Part shown: piece after piece, positions 5,614 through 6,848 of the stretch | Layout of the letters: every line of letters starts with the position of its first letter | How positions within the stretch are numbered: the stretch's first letter is position 1 | Source: CAZCEC01 sp964497615 | Lineage (GTDB): Bacteria; Chloroflexota; Anaerolineae; Anaerolineales; UBA6663 | Assembly (NCBI GenBank): GCA_964497615.1 | Contig: CAZCEC010000132.1 | Span: forward strand, 1 to 6,848 | Direction of reading: 5' to 3' | DNA: 6,848 bases | The notes under the pieces: model-generated | Databases searched by the model: none | What the model was told of the DNA's origin: nothing | The model's input: the letters and a program-made list of their open reading frames with translations, nothing else | Position numbers and translations under genes: made by a program

Positions 5614-6612
5614 TTATGGCCGCGCTACGCCGCCTGGCCGCCGCAACGCGTCGGCGTACGCGAACGTCGCGGGCGTGCCGCCGGTGTGCCAGAACAGCAC
5701 CGTCTCCTCGCGCCCAATCTCCCCCCGGCGGATCAGGTCAATCAACCCGGCGGCGGCGCGGCCGGTGTACACCGGGTCGAGCAGGATGCCCTCCATCTCC
5801 GCAAATAGGCGCATGGCCTCGCGCTCCGGCGGTCCGAGCACCGCATAGCCCGCGCCCAAGTAGTCGGCGTTCGCGTGAACCTCCGCGGGCAAATAGGTGT
5901 GTGGCTGGCCCAGCAAGCTTGCTGCCCCCGTCGCCAGCCGGGCCACCGTCTCGCGCAGCCAGCCTTCGTCCTCATCAATACTGATGCCCAGCACCTGCCC
6001 GGCGTAGCCGAACTGCCCCGCACCCGCCACGAGCCCGGCGTGCGTGCCGCCACTGCTGCTGGCGAACACCATCCGGTCGAAAGCGGTCCCCAGCGTCCGC
6101 GCCTGCGCCAGCGCTTCCTCCATCGCCAGCACATAGCCCATCGCGCCCAGCGGCGTGGACCCGCCGATGGGGAAGGCATACGGCTTGCGGCCCGCTACCC
6201 GTTCAGCCTCGGTTGCCTCGGCCAGCACGTCCTCGCGCGGCCGGTCGCCCGCCCACACGATCTCGGCCCCCAGGAGTTCATCCAGCAGCAAGTTGCCGGT
6301 GACCTCGGCGGGCGGCGCGCCCCGCAGCACCAGCACACAGCGGAGGCCGTGCTTGGCCGCGGCGGCGGCGCTCTGGCGGCAGTGGTTGGACTGCACCGCG
6401 CCCGCCGTCAGCAGGCAGTCCGCGCCCTGGGCCAGCGCCTCGCCCACCAGGAACTCCAGCTTGCGGGTTTTGTTGCCGCCCGCCGCGAGGCCCGTCTGGT
6501 CGTCGCGCTTGATGAAGAGGCGCGGCCCGCCGAGGGTGGCGCTCAGGCGCGGCAATTCATCCAGTGGCGTGGGCAAGTGAGCGAGGGGGGTGCGGGGGAG
6601 TTGGTCAATCAT
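5614..6612 (-). CDS. dcyD: PLP-dependent D-cysteine desulfhydrase-like enzyme (ACC deaminase family)
   Basis: This 332-residue cytosolic enzyme of PLP fold type II probably breaks D-cysteine into pyruvate, sulfide and ammonia. It follows E. coli DcyD along its whole length: PTPLDELPRLS, FIKRDD, GGNKTRKLEFL with the PLP lysine K48, TAGAVQSNH with S75, IGGSTPLGAMGY, SSGGTHAGL, GILLDPVYTGRAAAGLID and HTGGTPATFAY. At the two positions that separate ACC deaminase (Glu, Leu; E295 and L322 in the Pseudomonas enzyme) from D-cysteine desulfhydrase (Ser/Thr), it has T283 and T310. ACC deaminase activity is therefore unlikely. L-cysteate sulfo-lyase (CuyA) is a close relative and cannot be excluded. The start ATG at 6612 fits the family N-terminus; only a weak GAGTGA precedes it. 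It lies 62 bases after the FemAB-like gene on the same strand and may be cotranscribed. Confidence 0.9.
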   Translation of the reverse strand: MIDQLPRTPLAHLPTPLDELPRLSATLGGPRLFIKRDDQTGLAAGGNKTRKLEFLVGEALAQGADCLLTAGAVQSNHCRQSAAAAAKHGLRCVLVLRGAPPAEVTGNLLLDELLGAEIVWAGDRPREDVLAEATEAERVAGRKPYAFPIGGSTPLGAMGYVLAMEEALAQARTLGTAFDRMVFASSSGGTHAGLVAGAGQFGYAGQVLGISIDEDEGWLRETVARLATGAASLLGQPHTYLPAEVHANADYLGAGYAVLGPPEREAMRLFAEMEGILLDPVYTGRAAAGLIDLIRRGEIGREETVLFWHTGGTPATFAYADALRRPGGVARP

Positions 6613-6662
6613 GTTTCACTCAGTCATCAGCACGTGGGCATGTGCGCGAGTGTGCGTGTGAG

Positions 6663-6694
6663 ACGCTCGACTGCTCACGGGCTCACATGCTCAC
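6663..6694 (-). repeat. Degenerate 8-base tandem repeat at the end of the FemAB-like gene
   Basis: Read on the minus strand, 6694 to 6663 gives GTGAGCAT, GTGAGCCC, GTGAGCAG and the degenerate TCGAGCGT, four octamers in a row. The first two and part of the third cover the last codons and stop of the FemAB-like gene; the rest lies in the gap before the desulfhydrase gene. It looks like short slippage-type sequence. No function is evident. Confidence 0.5.
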
Positions 6695-6848
6695 GGGCCT
6701 CATTCAGGCCGCGCCGCCGCATCACCGCCAGCATGCGCGGCAGCACGGAAGTGTACAGCCGATACAGGGTCGGCGAGGGGGCATAGTCCCAGGCTCCCAA
6801 GCCGCGCACAAACTCGCCGCCAAAGCCTTCCTTGAACTTCCACACGCC
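6675..6848 (-). CDS. FemAB-type peptidoglycan-bridge aminoacyltransferase, C-terminal end (partial)
   Basis: The last 57 codons and TGA stop of a gene that enters from beyond base 6848 are visible. The reading frame is open to the window edge and encodes GVWKFKEGFGGEFV, then GAWDYAPSPTLYRLY, ending MRRRGLNEAREHVSP. The pattern FKxGFGGE, then GAWDYxxSPxLYxLY, is characteristic of the C-terminal GNAT-like lobe of FemA/FemB/FemX proteins. These move amino acids from aminoacyl-tRNA to the peptide of lipid II at the cytoplasmic membrane face, forming peptidoglycan cross-bridges. The specific amino acid cannot be told from this fragment. The repeat of GTGAGC octamers at the 3' end may have extended or altered the last six or so residues. 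Confidence 0.75.
   Translation of the reverse strand, partial: GVWKFKEGFGGEFVRGLGAWDYAPSPTLYRLYTSVLPRMLAVMRRRGLNEAREHVSP

Noticed and set aside
4704..5984. Plus-strand open frame across the end of the glycosyltransferase and into the desulfhydrase (about 426 codons)
   Set aside because: It is a frame-shifted shadow of two real genes on opposite strands, rich in Arg, Pro and Ala, with no motif.
5875..6786. Plus-strand open frame opposite the desulfhydrase gene (about 303 codons)
   Set aside because: The minus strand holds a full-length PLP enzyme with all motifs; the plus-strand product has no recognisable family.
1..6848. Mobile element, CRISPR array, toxin-antitoxin or defence system
   Set aside because: No transposase, integrase, spaced direct repeats, tRNA-attachment pattern or defence domain is present; base composition appears uniform by eye.

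Overview
This 6.8 kb, GC-rich window looks like the chromosome of a Chloroflexota-type bacterium (Anaerolineae/Caldilineae-like). That placement is an inference from protein style: an ECF sigma factor paired with an anti-sigma that has a Pro/Thr/Ala-rich outer segment, a soluble GAF-PAS-cyclase, a FemAB-type ligase, and -10 boxes lying almost directly on start codons with few Shine-Dalgarno sequences. No marker here fixes the phylum except the last ~40 bases of a 5S rRNA, which are too short for it.

Layout. Bases 1-42 are the 3' end of a 5S rRNA gene, followed by two hairpins (53-74 and the very strong 79-118) that probably end the rRNA operon. A two-gene unit follows: an ECF sigma factor (172-792) and its membrane anti-sigma factor (789-1643), joined by an ATGA overlap. 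A long imperfect hairpin (1653-1693) and a TATAAT box then lead into a zinc-ribbon Nudix hydrolase (1720-2214). The Nudix stop codon lies inside a second TATAAT box that probably drives a GAF-PAS class III nucleotidyl cyclase (2260-3966). The cyclase ends at a clear intrinsic terminator (3996-4019). A CslA-like membrane glycosyltransferase of family GT2 (4036-5556) closes the plus-strand series.

On the minus strand, converging on the glycosyltransferase, lie a PLP-dependent D-cysteine desulfhydrase-like gene (5614-6612) and, upstream of it, the last 57 codons of a FemAB-type peptidoglycan-bridge ligase (6675-6848, cut by the window edge). These two may be cotranscribed.

How the genes work together. 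The only clear functional unit is the sigma/anti-sigma pair: envelope stress would release the sigma factor from its membrane partner. The cyclase probably turns a GAF/PAS-sensed signal into cAMP. The Nudix enzyme, glycosyltransferase, desulfhydrase and FemAB protein look like independent housekeeping or envelope functions. I see no mobile element, CRISPR array or defence system, and no convincing evidence of an undescribed multi-gene system. The points most worth a second look are the near-leaderless promoter architecture, the cysteine-free two-helix anti-sigma factor, the hairpin before the Nudix gene, and the stop codon inside a promoter.
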